Source of the DNA: Spirometra erinaceieuropaei
Taxonomy: Eukaryota; Platyhelminthes; Cestoda; Diphyllobothriidea; Diphyllobothriidae
Direction of reading: 5' to 3'
DNA: 64,000 bases
Assembly (NCBI GenBank): GCA_902702965.1
Contig: CACRXP010000308.1
Coordinates: forward strand, 314,179 to 378,178
Position numbers and translations under genes: made by a program. This document shows positions 1-10,830 of the stretch, piece after piece (position 1 is the stretch's first letter; each line of letters opens with the position of its first letter). The notes beneath the pieces are model-generated. The model was not told the DNA's origin and made no database searches. It saw only the letters and a program-made list of their open reading frames with translations.

Positions 1-1320
1 GTTCTGGTTGAACGTTGTTATTTTGTTGTGCCTCCCTAGTTTGTTTCTGACCAGCAGTCCTAAATACTTCTGCAGTTGCGCGATTTTTTATCATGAGAAC
101 TAGAGTCAGAAGTATTTCCTGGAGGTCCTTCCGCGGGGGCTGTGGGTTTATCATTTAGTTTACACTGGCTTGTGTATTTCTTTTTATTGGTGCTAGTAGT
201 AGAAGTAATGGCTAAAGGTTCAGTTGAGGGACCGAAGTGCTGATTATCGTATTTGTAGCTGGTGTCTTTTTCCGAGGTTTACGTCTTTGCATAGGTGTCA
301 AATCTGGACCTATACATGAGTTTAGGTTCCGCAGATTTCTGTTTACTGCGGAATTTTGTAGGACAATCTTAGCTTCCGCCTGTGAGTAGAAGGTTACTAA
401 GACGGGTTTATTTTTGCTTCTGGAGTGAAGTCTTTTAATTTTAACTACTCTGATGTGTAAGCCACACGAATGTATAAAATTTTGAATTTATGGTGTCGGC
501 TTAACGGATAATTAAATTGAGCCTGCGTTTCGATCTATCCGCGAGTTCTGACGAAACTAAGTGTATAATCGATTCGATTTCTGGTAGGCTCGTTAGGCTG
601 TTCGTGAATCTATTTGAGTCTGTTAGTGAATCGAGAATCGTAAGAATATGTTCATGTTTCTAGATGAACTTCTGTAAACGGACGATGGCCGAAAGATCTA
701 CTTTGTCGACAGCAAACGTAACATCGGTCATGGATAAATGGAGAGAGTGTAATGGATTTATGTGTTATTTTCGACAGATAATAAAAATCGACGCAAAATC
801 GACGCAGAAATATGTCAAATATTTCAGTTATAAATGAATTTCAACTTATCTCGAGTCAAAGGATTTTGAATTGTTGTGCACAAACGGGCTGCGTATGGGC
901 TGCCTGACGGAATTACCGTCTTTGCAAATTTAGGGTAATTTCGATAAACAATTGTTCCAACTGCATCCCAAAACGCAATTTTTTGTATACCTAAGCAAGT
1001 CCCCAAGGAACTAATGCGAGTGATTGTTTACAACAAGTCATTGTAAACAAACAATATTCTTGGTTCTGTTCTGTAGGAGTCTCCACCTACATAGTTATTG
1101 GCCATAAAGTTTGCGAAATATCATCGGCACCTTCAGTCGTCACTCCGCCATAAGCCATTAACGTTGTTGGTGATTCGCGTTGGAGGGGAAGAAGCCTGCC
1201 GTTCTCAATAGTTCAGTTAATTTTTGAAACTCTATCATTTAATTTAACGGACCATCGCCATCTCTTGGCCTACCTTGCTACGGTGCATGCAATGGCGGTA
1301 AGAAAGACAGTACTTTTATT
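1..1320. other. AT-rich stretch without recognisable gene
   Basis: I see no supported coding region or RNA gene here. The open frames are short and look like chance frames. The stretch ends where the LINE tail begins near 1321. Confidence 0.5.
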
Positions 1321-2075
1321 TAGTATCAGTATCAGTATATTTCAGGGAAAGTAGGTGTGTACCTTTGAAATCCCTATTGGTTACATTCAGAGGATATATA
1401 TGGAGGAAATGGAAAAGAAATAACATGAAAGAAATGCGAGGGGAATAGCGAAAACTGTACAGATGAACACAGAATGTCATACGTTAACATATTTTAGAGG
1501 CACATTAACTTGTTTTGTTGATTAAATACAGCGGACAGTTGAGGTACACTTAAGAAACGATAAAAGACGTAAAATTGTTTGGTCTACAGGCATCGTGGTG
1601 AATGCGAACAGCGGTGTGCGACGTGGCCGAAGCTTACTAAATTATATAAACATATGTAACTTAAATGCTGGTAGTAGCATCCTTATAACACTAAATTGTC
1701 AGCTTTGGCTGTCAAGGTGGCCGTAGTCCGGTGGTATTGTGGTGCGCGCTACAATGCTGATCTAGTCTCCATTTGAAAGTATCTACCGAGCCCGACATAA
1801 CAACATCCTCACACAAGGAATTTCAAGCTCCAACCACTCTGTTTGAGAAGAAGAACTTTCGGGTGTCTTGCCGGGCACCAGCCACACGCAGTTTGAGTGG
1901 ATGGCCTCTCAGGTTAGTCATAGTCGCCAACTCGAAGAAGTCTCCAAACGCGAGGCAGCAGCACTGATTGCGCACGATGCGGAAAGCTTGTATCAGGTCC
2001 CCACGTAGCTGTCTGTAACTCAAAGGAAAGAGGTCAAGATTAGCTAATCATGTTTCGTAGGGTAGTGAACATTGT
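1321..2075 (-). mobile_element. 3' end of a CR1/Jockey-like LINE, 5'-truncated
   Basis: This is a second copy of the LINE found at 47.8-49.5 kb. The two match almost base for base over the shared part, both starting on the plus strand with a short hexamer tandem (AGTATC units) followed by the same 3' UTR. On the minus strand the C-terminal part of the reverse transcriptase ORF is readable from about 2060 to 1823, with residues such as LDLFPLSYRQLRGDLIQAF and NLRGHPLKLRVAGAR. The frame then meets a TGA at the same codon as in the 48.3 kb copy. Homology stops near 2075, so only the last roughly 750 bp remain, as expected for abortive target-primed reverse transcription. It is a dead fragment. 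Confidence 0.85.
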
Positions 2076-3265
2076 CTTAGTGACTGCATTTAAACGGCAG
2101 TTTCGTCAATTTATTCTGTATTTTTATCGTAGCTAACATTTGCGACATTGTCGTGATAAGCTATTTCCTCGGAATATAAGAGACTTTGAATACTAGCATA
2201 ATTTCATATCCGATCATCATAATTATTTGCCTTAATTTGACTACCATTGCCATTTGTAATGTGGGGACATAAACGGAATCGAGCACATCGCAGAATTGCA
2301 GAGGTGTTTGTCGGATGCATTTAAAAAACAAGATTTACCTTATCCCAGTCCTATAACCATAAACATCTTAATATTGTAGTTGTTTGTTTAGACTTCAAAC
2401 ACCAGTATTCATGGAAGATAAGCCGAACGAAGTTGCATAAGAACGTAGTTGCTATAAGCATTTTACGATCTTGTGACCAAACGGTGTTTGTGCAATATGA
2501 GCACTAAAATAATCAGAGAAAATCCCAGATTGGAAGGATTAAGAGAAAAGGCATCAGAATGAGGGGTTTATTATGCACAGAATCTGCAGCTGACCTCTCA
2601 GACCGCAATGGCCACTGGCAAAGTCATGAATGATGCTGACTGCGTCCCGTCATGCCTGAGAGTCCATGCGATGTTTGCTGCCGCTTTTGTTGGCTCGGAA
2701 ATCAAGCTCAAGTGGTATCCAAACGGTGTGTTTTGCATCTGCAGAGAGGTGGTGTCCCAGTGGCTTAGACTGTTGGTTGCACGAGGTGGCACGTTCAAGT
2801 GGCGCATGGGTAGCTGCGACGCTGTGTGGAAGCAGTTGTGTTCGAGCTGATGTCGGTCGAGTTGCTTCAGGTCAGCGCGTGTGTCGCGGCTCGCAGCGAG
2901 GGGCAAGTGGCCTTGAGGCAGCGAGGTATTAAGCAATGAAGCAAGACCACTCATGATGGCTGGCCGTCACAAACATTCGAGCATATTTCTCGCATGCAAG
3001 TCCATGCATAAATACCTATGCTATATGGATTGCTGCGAAAAGTTCCAAAATTAGGCAGATACTATTCGCAATTGTCAAATTGTATTGGATAGGAGACTAG
3101 GCAACAAATTTGGTTTATCCGACCGAAATTTCAATCGATATTACTACGGACAATGTTATCCGAACGATGTCCCAATAAGTGCTTAATTCTCTAAGTATCT
3201 ATAATTATTTTACGCTTGGGCGAAATATGGTCTAAAAAACCCAAAAGCCATGTGAGTTGGCATTT
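2076..3265. other. Intergenic; GC-richer island at about 2580-2960
   Basis: Most of this stretch is AT-rich and featureless. From about 2580 to 2960 the base composition is clearly richer in G and C, and frames on both strands stay open for 80-118 codons (minus 2954-2598, plus 2608-2850). None of the translations resembles a family I know. It may be a fragment of a short repeat inserted between two blocks of the unrecognised protein family. Confidence 0.3.
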
Positions 3266-3269
3266 TTTT

Positions 3270-3520
3270 TTTCATAAAAATTGTTCAGAAAAGTGAGTTG
3301 ATTCTTGGAAATGTAGTATTGCAAAAGACGTTGTTTTTACTTAACAACACCTAAGTGAGGCATTCAAGTTAAATGTTCATGTCAAAAATTAGACTGCTTT
3401 CTCTTTTCTCCTTATTTATCCTGGAAGGCATATAGCCCAACTGTAGCTAGCTAGATTAGCAAATGATGGAAGGGGTTGTCAAAGTTCATATCAGGAAGTT
3501 ATCTATTACATCTGTTTTGT
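3270..3520 (-). repeat. Unrecognised repeat, block A, copy 1 (degraded)
   Basis: Read on the minus strand, this segment matches 4940-4720 over about 200 bp. Both begin with ATGAACTTTGA, a few variable bases, CCCTTCCAT and ATTTGCTAA (small differences allowed). Both end in a stretch meaning roughly TTTTGCAAT, then ACATTTCC. The frame here is interrupted by several stops. The same block appears on the plus strand at 42.1-42.4 kb. The function is unknown; the three copies together are what make it a feature. Confidence 0.55.
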
Positions 3521-3960
3521 ATGGACAGCTGTCTGAACGCCAGAATGCTATTTTGACTGAAGACGAACGGCTTCCTGGGCCTTTCTAGTGGATTATCAGT
3601 CTTCTGTCTATGACCCAGAAGAAAACAAGTAGATTATCTTAAGTAAAGCGCTTTTTGCTAGTGCCCGAGGCCCCTATTTACTCTGTTTATATAGTTGTTT
3701 ATCGAACTAAGACGACAAACTGATCAACTTGATAATGACTGACACGCACGCTTCCTATTAAATTACACAGTCATGTAACAGTTTTAAGTATATCAAATGA
3801 ATATAGGCCCTCTGAAAAATAAACAGCATACTTATTTCTTCTGTACTGAAGTTTCGGTTCTTGCACGTCCATAACTAGACTCTATGTAAGTACCTGTATT
3901 GCAGAGTGAACGGCATTCACTTTGGCATGTGTTCATATATTGGACTCGTGTCCTTGCTGT

Positions 3961-4420
3961 TTAACCAGTTAATATACTAAAGAAAATAACAAGAACATAT
4001 TTTTTAAATTTTGTAATATCTGAGTACACCATTTCAGTTGAGTGTCCAAAAAAAATGCGAGAAATGCATGTTGCGGCGACGCATAGATGAATGAACTTGT
4101 TTTGTGGCCGAAAACAATCAGGCATGATTTTTCCGAAACGTATGACTGGAAATATCCAAAGACACATATTCAAAAATATGCGAAAATACGCGGTGCATTC
4201 GGATAACATAAACGCGAGTCATTTGATCATTAAAACTGTGTTCAACTAGAGCGCAGCCAAAGACGGCATTGTTACTGAAATTAATCGACTCGGGAGTTTC
4301 TTGTCCGATGTGCCAAGTGGTATGCTTCGGCTGAATATTTTACTAAAGCTCATTAGTGGTCTGAAATATGTAAAAAAGCATTTGATATCAATGGTTTGAC
4401 TCAATTTTAGGAGTTGCCAT
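3961..4420 (-). pseudogene. Unrecognised protein family, block B, copy 1 (degraded)
   Basis: The minus-strand translation can be aligned with the open frame at 43112-43417. Shared positions include VFG, E.S..DQ.T, V.RM..VF and FE....DI, at the same spacing over about 45 residues. After that a stop and a frame change intervene here, but spacing similarity continues (K...F..R..H...F). It lies about 300 bp downstream of block A (4940-4720), the same order and orientation as at 42.1-43.4 kb. I do not recognise the protein. It could be a relic of a dispersed element or of a multi-exon gene family. The alignment was made by eye. Confidence 0.45.
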
Positions 4421-4719
4421 TAAAAGGAGTGGAAGATACGGACAAAAGGATATTATTCTGCATTTACAATTCCATTGATCGTGAGTCTAGACAAGGAGGC
4501 TGATTAATCCGCGCGAAGTTTTGATTGCTTCCACCATGGGAAACGACGTCTATGTACGTCCAAAAAGATGTCACATTCTCTTAAGCATGTGTATAATCTC
4601 ATATCCTGCTTAGAGTTTAATGACGTGGACTTGGATAACGCTTAGAGAAGACAAGGTCACTAAAGTCAAAAGAACTGAGCAAATGGTAAACAGGTACCCT
4701 AAACTTTTTTAGATATGTT

Positions 4720-4940
4720 ATTTATATCTTAGGAAATGTAAGGTTGCAAAAGACAGTGCATTTCCTTGAAGATGTCGACATGTAAGTGAAGCATCCAAGT
4801 GAACTGCCCAGTTCGGCAAAAATCAGACTACAATCCGTCTTCCCGAATATATTCCGGAGCGTGAGCAGTTCAACTACAGCCGGCATGCTTAGCAAATAAT
4901 GGAAGGGATTATCAAAGTTCATATCTGGAGGATATATTTT
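4720..4940 (-). pseudogene. Unrecognised protein family, block A, copy 2
   Basis: An uninterrupted 66-codon minus frame (4922-4722) begins MNFDNPFHYLLS, contains LIFAELGSSLGCFTYMS and ends TVFCNLTFPKI. The plus-strand copy at 42.1-42.4 kb keeps FDYLLSKL, IIFAEFG, CFTYASDS and IFCNVTFP in the same order, but with stops. Conservation of protein rather than only DNA suggests this was once coding. The product is unknown. Confidence 0.5.
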
Positions 4941-5059
4941 GCGGTTGTGTCTTGACCTGATGTATGGACTTCCGAATGCTGCGAAGAAAACACAAATAAT
5001 TTTTATTCATCTTCGTGGTAGAGAAGTAGTGTGATATGACAGTTCGACCATCGGTTTCG

Positions 5060-5470
5060 ATGATGTCCACCGTGTGCCCCACAGTTGCAGCAGCAATGGG
5101 AGCAGGGACGGTGACTTAAGCAGGGGTTTATAGTGCCGGTAGACTTGCGTAGCATCTGCCTACACAATCTCCTCCTCCCTCGCCCGAGCCCGATGTCAAG
5201 ACAGAGTCAAGAAGACCGGAAACGAGAGAGGCCGCAGGTGGATGGCTCGGACGGATCCTCACCTTGGCGTTCCACCACACCCCCTGGTCCACACAACAAA
5301 CAACCAGGATTTAAACCAACACAAGAGAGATTTGGAGTCTGGCACGGCCGAAGCCGCACCTGGGCGTGCCGCCAACGCCTGGCTCGGATCCCACACTGTG
5401 ATGGGAGTGCCATAAGGGCCACATTAAAAGGAGCCATTGCAGCCTGACTCTCAGACCGCCTCCGGTCAAG
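5060..5470 (+). repeat. SINE-like dispersed repeat, unit 1
   Basis: GC-rich segment with pieces repeated elsewhere on the plus strand: TTGCGTAGCATCTGC near 5145 corresponds to TTGCGCAGCATCTGC at about 38848, and the ACCAGGATTTAAACC stretch near 5310 corresponds to GACTAGGATTTTAACC near 38995. The 46.44-46.6 kb segment shares an AAGACCGG..ACGGGAAAG-type part and a final ACCAGGATT. Open frames here are short and shared on both strands, so I do not call a gene. It may be a SINE or the diverged 3' end of the neighbouring LINE. Confidence 0.45.
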
Positions 5471-5945
5471 GAGGAGGTCCAAGATACTCCGTCAGTTGGC
5501 AACCTTCCAAGCCACGGCTTTTAGCACACCGTGATAGCTTCAAGCGCGTCAGATTGTTTATAGTGAGGAAAATGCGCTGAGTCGTCGACCTCACTCTCCC
5601 TCTCCACTCCCACACCCCAGCCGCCGTCCGAGCCGGCCAGCAGACTGGAGTGGGAATGGGCGCGGTGGCTTTCATGGTCGACTGACCATGACTGCGCGCG
5701 CCACGGCACGACCTGGCCCCCCATACACACAACACCAGGATTTCACACAACGGGGGTTGAACGGCGTGTCTCTCACTTGCGTGAGGGTGCCGTGAAAGGT
5801 GCTGTTTCAGCCCGATCCCAGCCCGTCAATCCGCCACTCCACACAGCACACACACACACAACGCGACGAAATGCGTGAACCGAAAGCGGGCGTCAATTAG
5901 CAACCTTCCTATCCACGACGCTTGACGTGTCGGGATAGTTTCGGA
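5471..5945 (+). repeat. SINE-like dispersed repeat, unit 2, with CA-rich tract
   Basis: A diverged second unit of the same repeat, ending with ACACCAGGATTTCACAC at about 5733. The bases around 5498-5550 (GTTGGCAACCTTCCAAGCCACG and on) recur at about 5897-5940 in altered form, so the region is a partly tandem array. A (CA)n-rich run sits at about 5841-5862. There is no supported gene. Confidence 0.4.
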
Positions 5946-6164
5946 CTCAAGTCACCCGTGCAGCCGAAGCCGCATGGGGACCGAGTCGAGATGCACACTT
6001 CCCACTTGCGTGGGAGGTGGCAGTTGGGTGCATGAGGTGTGTGAGTGTTGATTTCTGGTGGGGTGGTGGTGGTGGTGGAGGAGGAAGTAGGGAGTGAGTG
6101 AATGTGTGGTGTGACCGGCGGTGGTCTACCAGGCTCCAGGCGCTGGTTCGCCAGTCTCTGTGCG

Positions 6165-6902
6165 ATGGATTCGTAAGTGACCGACCAGGCCGATGCGTGA
6201 GGTGAATGTGCGTGGACAGTGTGGGCATGAGAAGTCGGCGGTGCCAGTGTCAGCTACAAAGGAGACGGTGGTGGTGGCGCGGACGGATGGAACGAGGGTG
6301 GGGATGTGCACGGAGGATGTGTTGGATGTGATGGGTGTGTCGGGAGTGCGGTCAAAGCCGCTCTCGTGGATGCGCATGTGGCCGAAAAGGCCCATGGGAT
6401 GCCTAAAGGTGCGAGGGCAGTGTGGGCAGTGGAATCGAGAGCGGTGGGTGTAGGTTGGTGGTCCAGGCCCTGGTACGCCAGCCTCTGTGCGATGGATTCG
6501 CAAGTGACCGACCAGGCCGATGTGTGAGGTGAAGGTACGGTCGCAGTGAGGGCAGGTGTAGTCCTGATCCCCATCCCTGGAGTCGGGGGAGATGGTGGTA
6601 ATGTCGGTTGCTGTGTGCAGGACAGTCGCCTGAGCGGCCGCCGTTGGAGCAGTGGGCGGGGAGGAGGAGGAGGAGGAGGAGGAGGAGGAGGAGAAGGAGG
6701 AGGAGGAGGATTAGGATGAGAAGGAGGAGGAGGATGACGAAAGTGGTGGTTCAGAAGAATTGTCATGGTTAGGTGGCGGCGAAGAGGAGGAGGAAGAGGC
6801 AGGTGGGGGGACGATGGTTGGTGCCGTTCGAGAGACGCAGTTAATCCGAAGATGTCCATTAAGTCCGATTCGAACCCAGAATGTCCGTTGACATCGAGGA
6901 CA
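6165..6902 (-). other. Four C2H2 zinc fingers at the C-terminus of the LINE protein
   Basis: Finger 1 (about 6902-6837) has CPRC..TF....L.GHL and ends in C instead of the last H. Fingers 2 (about 6560-6495), 3 (about 6430-6370) and 4 (about 6235-6165) follow the pattern CPHC.RTF....GL.GH.RIH with all four zinc ligands. All are in the pol frame. They are separated by Ser/Pro/Thr-rich linkers, one of which contains the GGA microsatellite. Zinc fingers in LINE proteins usually bind nucleic acid, so a role in target choice or RNA binding is reasonable but inferred. Confidence 0.85.
6657..6737. repeat. (GGA)n microsatellite inside the LINE linker
   Basis: Imperfect run of GGA units on the plus strand. 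On the minus strand it encodes a serine-rich (frame of the protein) or proline-rich (other frame) tract and contains one of the two stop codons. Slippage here probably makes the linker length variable between copies. Confidence 0.8.
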
Positions 6903-9900
6903 CGTTGGAAGCGGTCGTGCGGCGGCGTTGCTTACTGGGCGAAGTTGTGATTTTCGGGCTTCACGTTTCGCTTGGGCGGCAGCGATGCGGTTGGCTTCGT
7001 AGATCGCAGCGCCTGTCTTCACTGTCCTCCTCCAGGTCGGTCGATCGAGTGCGAGCTCCTCCCAGTTGGTGGGGTTGATTTGCAGGCATTTCAGGGAGGA
7101 CTTCAGGGTATCCTTGTAACGGCAAATCTGGCCTCCTTGACGGCAAGAACCCGTCGCGACGTCTCCGTAGAAGAGTCGTTTTGGTAGTCGGTCGTCGTCC
7201 ATGCGCACCAGGTGGCCGCTCCATCGCAGCTGAATTTGTCTCAGTATGGCGTAGATGCTGAGGATTCCCGTCCGTTCCAGCACATCACTGTCGAGGATTC
7301 GATCCTGCCACTTCAGCCTCTGGATGCGACGAAGACAACTGAGGTGGAAGTGGTTCAGAAAACGTGCCTGCTTTGCGTACACCGCCCAAGTCTCCGCTAC
7401 ATACAGTAGTGTCGGCAGGATGACGGCCTTGTAAAGCATCAGCTTCGTGCTCAGCTGAAGACTGTGACGATTCCAAACTGTGCTTCGGAGGCGACCGAAG
7501 GCTTGACTGGCTTTCGAGATCCTGTTGGCGACTTCGTCGTCGATCTTGGTGTTGTGGGAGAGAGTACTGCCCAGGTACGGTAAGTTCTCAACCACCTGCA
7601 GTTGGGTTTCGTTCACGCTGATTTGCGGCGGCGCGTTGGGGGCTGTGGCTGAGTTGGGTGGAGGTTGGTGCATCACCACCGTCTTGTGCGTGTTAATGAC
7701 CAGACCGAAGTTCTCGCAGGCGGCGGAGAACAGGTCCATGCTCCGTTGCATCTCCTCTTCTGAGGTAGTGTTTAGTGCGCAGTCGTCGGCGAAGAGGAGT
7801 TCGTGAACGATGGTTGTGGATACGCGCGATTGGAAGTGCATCCGCCGTTGATTCAGGAGGTGACCGTCCGTCCAGTAGGCGATGCGGATCCCGGGGCGTT
7901 CGTCGCGGTAAGCGTCCATCAGCATGGCTGAGAACATAAGACTGAAGAGAATAGGCGCCAGTACGCAGCCCTGCTTCACTCCATTGGTCACTGCGAATGC
8001 TTCTGAGACAGCTCCGTTGTCCGTGACTCGCGCCATCATACCGTCGTGCAGCTGACGCACCATCTAAGTGAATCGCTCCGGACAGCCGAATTTCTGCATG
8101 ATCTTCCACAGTCCATCACTATTCACCGTGTCGAAGGCTTTCGTCAGGTCCACGAAGGTAGAGTACAGGTGGGTCCGCATCTCCTGACACTTCACCTGAA
8201 GTTGACGGGCGGCGAAGATCATTTCCGTGGTCCCACGATGACGACGGAAGCCGCATTGGCTTTCCGGCAGAAGGCCCTGTTCCAGATGGTTATTAAGGTG
8301 GTTGAGGAGGATTCGTGCGAAGATCTTCCCGGCGATGTTCAGCACGGAGATGCCGCGGTGATTGTCGCAGACTTGGCGATTCCCTTCGCGCTTGTAGAGA
8401 TGCACGATGGTTGCGTCTTTGAAATCTTGCGGGACTTCACCTTGACGCCACATCTCTTGGAAGAGCGCAGTCAGGTGATCCATCAGTTGGGGACCTCCGT
8501 GCTTGTAGACCTCAGCAGGGATCGCGTCCGATCCGGGTTCTTTCACGCTGGAGAGCTGCTGCTCGGCCCTGATGGTCTCCTGGAGAGATGGCGGGAGGTC
8601 GAGGTCCACGTTGGTCTCCACTTGCGGCAAACGCTCGATAACGGCGTCGGAGATGACGGAGGGGCGGTTGAGGACGCCTCGTAAATGCTCGGCCCATCGC
8701 TGCAGGATTTGCGTCTTCTCAGTCAGGAGAGTGTTGCCGTCGGCGCTGAGGAGAGGAGCGGTGCCCTTTGTCGGCGGAACGTAGACAGCTTTGATCGCAG
8801 AGAAGAAGTTCTTCCATTCGTTGCGGTCCGCGTACCCTTGGATCTCCTCAGCTTTGCGAGCAGTCCAGGCGTCCTGCATCTCGCGCAGTTGTTGCTGAAG
8901 TTGGCGGCGACTGCAGTAGAAGGTAGCTTTGGTGGCATCAGTGGGGTGATCTACGTCGGCTTTGTGTAGGCGGTTCTTCTCAGCTAGCATATTTCTGATG
9001 GCGGCGCCGTTGTCGTCGAAACAGTCCTGGTGTTGCCGGGGAGCGCGACCGAGGACGGCGAGCACCGCCGACTGGACCGTGTCTCGCAGTTGACACGAGC
9101 GGTTCTCCACGGAGGCGTTCTCGGCAGCGGCGGCGTCGTCGGCGGCAGCAATAGGAAGGTTGTCTAGCCTTTGAGCTAGCTCATTGTTGAAATGAAGATA
9201 GTGAACGGGTAAAGACAACAAGGCAACATTCAGCTTACCTGGGGGTCGCTTACCTTGTGGTCTCCTGAGAGGCTTTAGGCGAAAACGCATCTTCAAAATG
9301 ACGAGGCGATGGTCGGTCCACCCGTCAGCACCCGCGATCGCCTTCGTTACCAGCACGTCCCGCTGATCTCGCCTCCGGACGAGAACATAGTCCAGCGGGT
9401 GCCACTGGCGAGACCGAGGATGCCTCCAGGTGGCCTTCTCTCGCTCCGGCAGACAGAAGAAGGTTTTCGTCTGGATGAGGCGGTGTTCTGCACAGGTGCG
9501 GAGAAGCAACATACCATTGTCGTTTGAGCCGCGGAGACTGTGGGGACCCAGCACTCCTCTCCAGGCAGTATAGTCTGTTCCGACGCGGGCGTTGAAGTCA
9601 CCAAGGACAATCAACTTGTCCGCCTTCGAGACAGTCGCCAAGAGGGCGTGCAGGTCCTCGTAGAATTTGTCTCTGACGGCGTCGGGGTTGGTCATCGTCG
9701 GAGCGTAGGCGCTGATGATGGTGGCGAATTTGACTTCCCAGAGAGGCAGGCGGAGGCTCATCAGGCGATCGTTGATGCCCTGCGGCAAACTGGATAGTCG
9801 TCCCACGATGTCGTTCCGGATGGCGAAGGCGACACCCGCGTCCCGTCGCTCTGCCCTGGGTCGACTGCTCCAGAAGAAGGTGTAGCGTCACCCACCTCCT

Positions 9901-10205
9901 CCAGTTGGCCATGTTCGGAGAAACGGGTCTCGCTGAGTGCGGCGATGTCCATCTTGTAGCGGGCCAGTTCTCGCGCCACTAGCGTCGTCCTCCGTATCGG
10001 TCGGTTGTTTCTCGGATTGTCTAAAAGGGAAGGAACATTCCAGGCTGCCAGAGTGAGAGTGCTCACCCTGCCAGTCTGGTGACAACGAGTAGGGCGACGG
10101 GAAGGAGATGGAGAAGAAGGTCACGAGGGAGAAGAATAGGCAAAAGAATAGGCAGAGGAAAAGGAAGAAGAGGTAGAATGAGGAGAATGAGTATGGTTGT
10201 TGTTG

Positions 10206-10796
10206 TTATTGGTATTGTATTTGTTTCGATTTTGATTGTTTCGACCATGATAAGACGTCTGCGGCCCTGGCTAGCCTGGAGACGGCGCGGTACCCAGCAA
10301 TGTTTAGGCCACCGTTTCTAGGACATTCCCCTCGTGGGGGCTGGCAGTGCCATCTCTGAATAGGGCTGCCATGTGCCGTTGTGGCACGGACAAACTCCAC
10401 TATGGGGCCACGACTTCGGGTTGTAGTGGAGAGCGACTCGAATTCGCCGTAAGCCGCGGTCTTCGACGGCGTAGGTGGGCGCATCAAGGCGACGTCGATG
10501 TGGAGATTCATCCCGTCACCGGCTGTCCAGCCGCGTGCAGAGACGAACCACGTCACGACGGTGCCGACGCAAGGTTCCATCCGACCTTCCATCCAGCGGA
10601 ATCCGCAAACCCTGTGCACACGGCACAGCGCACAGGGCCTCCTCACCTGGTTTAGCCCGCCGCTTGAGACGGTTGCCCGGGGTGTGGCCGCTGAGCAGAG
10701 TTCAGCTACCTGGAGCCACAGGTGAGAGTTGAGTGCTGGCATGTGGACGCTAGGCGCAGTCTCACCTGCAAGCAAGTGAGCGACCACCACGACCAT
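10206..10796 (-). CDS. Open frame of 196 codons in the 5' part of the RTE-like LINE, unrecognised
   Basis: A GC-rich frame, open from 10796 to a stop at 10206, lies directly upstream of the endonuclease. It is rich in Arg, Thr, Ser and Cys, with no zinc knuckle, RRM or coiled coil that I can identify. It could be a first ORF of the LINE, or simply a leader that stays open because of its GC content. A second stretch (10124-9888) overlaps the start of pol in another frame. I give no function. Confidence 0.3.
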   Translation of the reverse strand: MVVVVAHLLAGETAPSVHMPALNSHLWLQVAELCSAATPRATVSSGGLNQVRRPCALCRVHRVCGFRWMEGRMEPCVGTVVTWFVSARGWTAGDGMNLHIDVALMRPPTPSKTAAYGEFESLSTTTRSRGPIVEFVRATTAHGSPIQRWHCQPPRGECPRNGGLNIAGYRAVSRLARAADVLSWSKQSKSKQIQYQ

Positions 10797-10830
10797 TACG
10801 GAGACCCAGCGCTGACACCCCTACACCCCA

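Larger units (their letters stand above)
6126..10066 (-). pseudogene. LINE endonuclease-reverse transcriptase-zinc finger protein, broken by one frameshift and two stops
   Basis: The protein would nick target DNA and copy its RNA by target-primed reverse transcription. The N-terminus starts at 10066 (MSTLTLAAWNV) with the endonuclease E in LSETRF. A 1-bp loss near 9890 moves the rest into the frame that runs 9806-6126. That frame holds [17 protein letters not shown] and DGWTDHRL (endonuclease). It then holds the RT with [28 protein letters not shown] and the catalytic [11 protein letters not shown] at 8064-8066 splits the RT between the AFD and GVKQG motifs. A second stop at 6711-6713 lies in a Ser/Pro-rich linker. 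Everything downstream of 9806 is in one frame, so these are single lesions. Length, about 1,300 codons, fits an intact element of this kind. It is inactive as it stands. Confidence 0.88.
5946..10830 (-). mobile_element. RTE-like LINE with C-terminal zinc-finger array, nearly complete
   Basis: On the minus strand, in order: a GC-rich leader (about 10830-10067), an APE-type endonuclease, a reverse transcriptase, four C2H2 zinc fingers and a short GC-rich 3' region. The element is clearly GC-richer than its AT-rich surroundings. The boundaries are estimated from where composition and similarity to the pol gene end; I did not find target-site duplications. The pol frame has only one frameshift and two stop codons, so the insertion is fairly young. 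Assignment to an RTE-like clade rests on the endonuclease start (AAWNV..LLDNP), the [10 protein letters not shown] and FADDC motifs and the layout; the clade is less certain than the class. Confidence 0.88.

Noticed and set aside
6254..6859. 201-codon proline-rich minus frame
   Set aside because: It is the alternate reading of the (GGA)n linker; the zinc fingers are in the neighbouring frame that continues from the RT.
8046..8684. 212-codon plus-strand open frame
   Set aside because: It lies antisense to the LINE reverse transcriptase and mirrors its high-GC coding sequence; a shadow frame.
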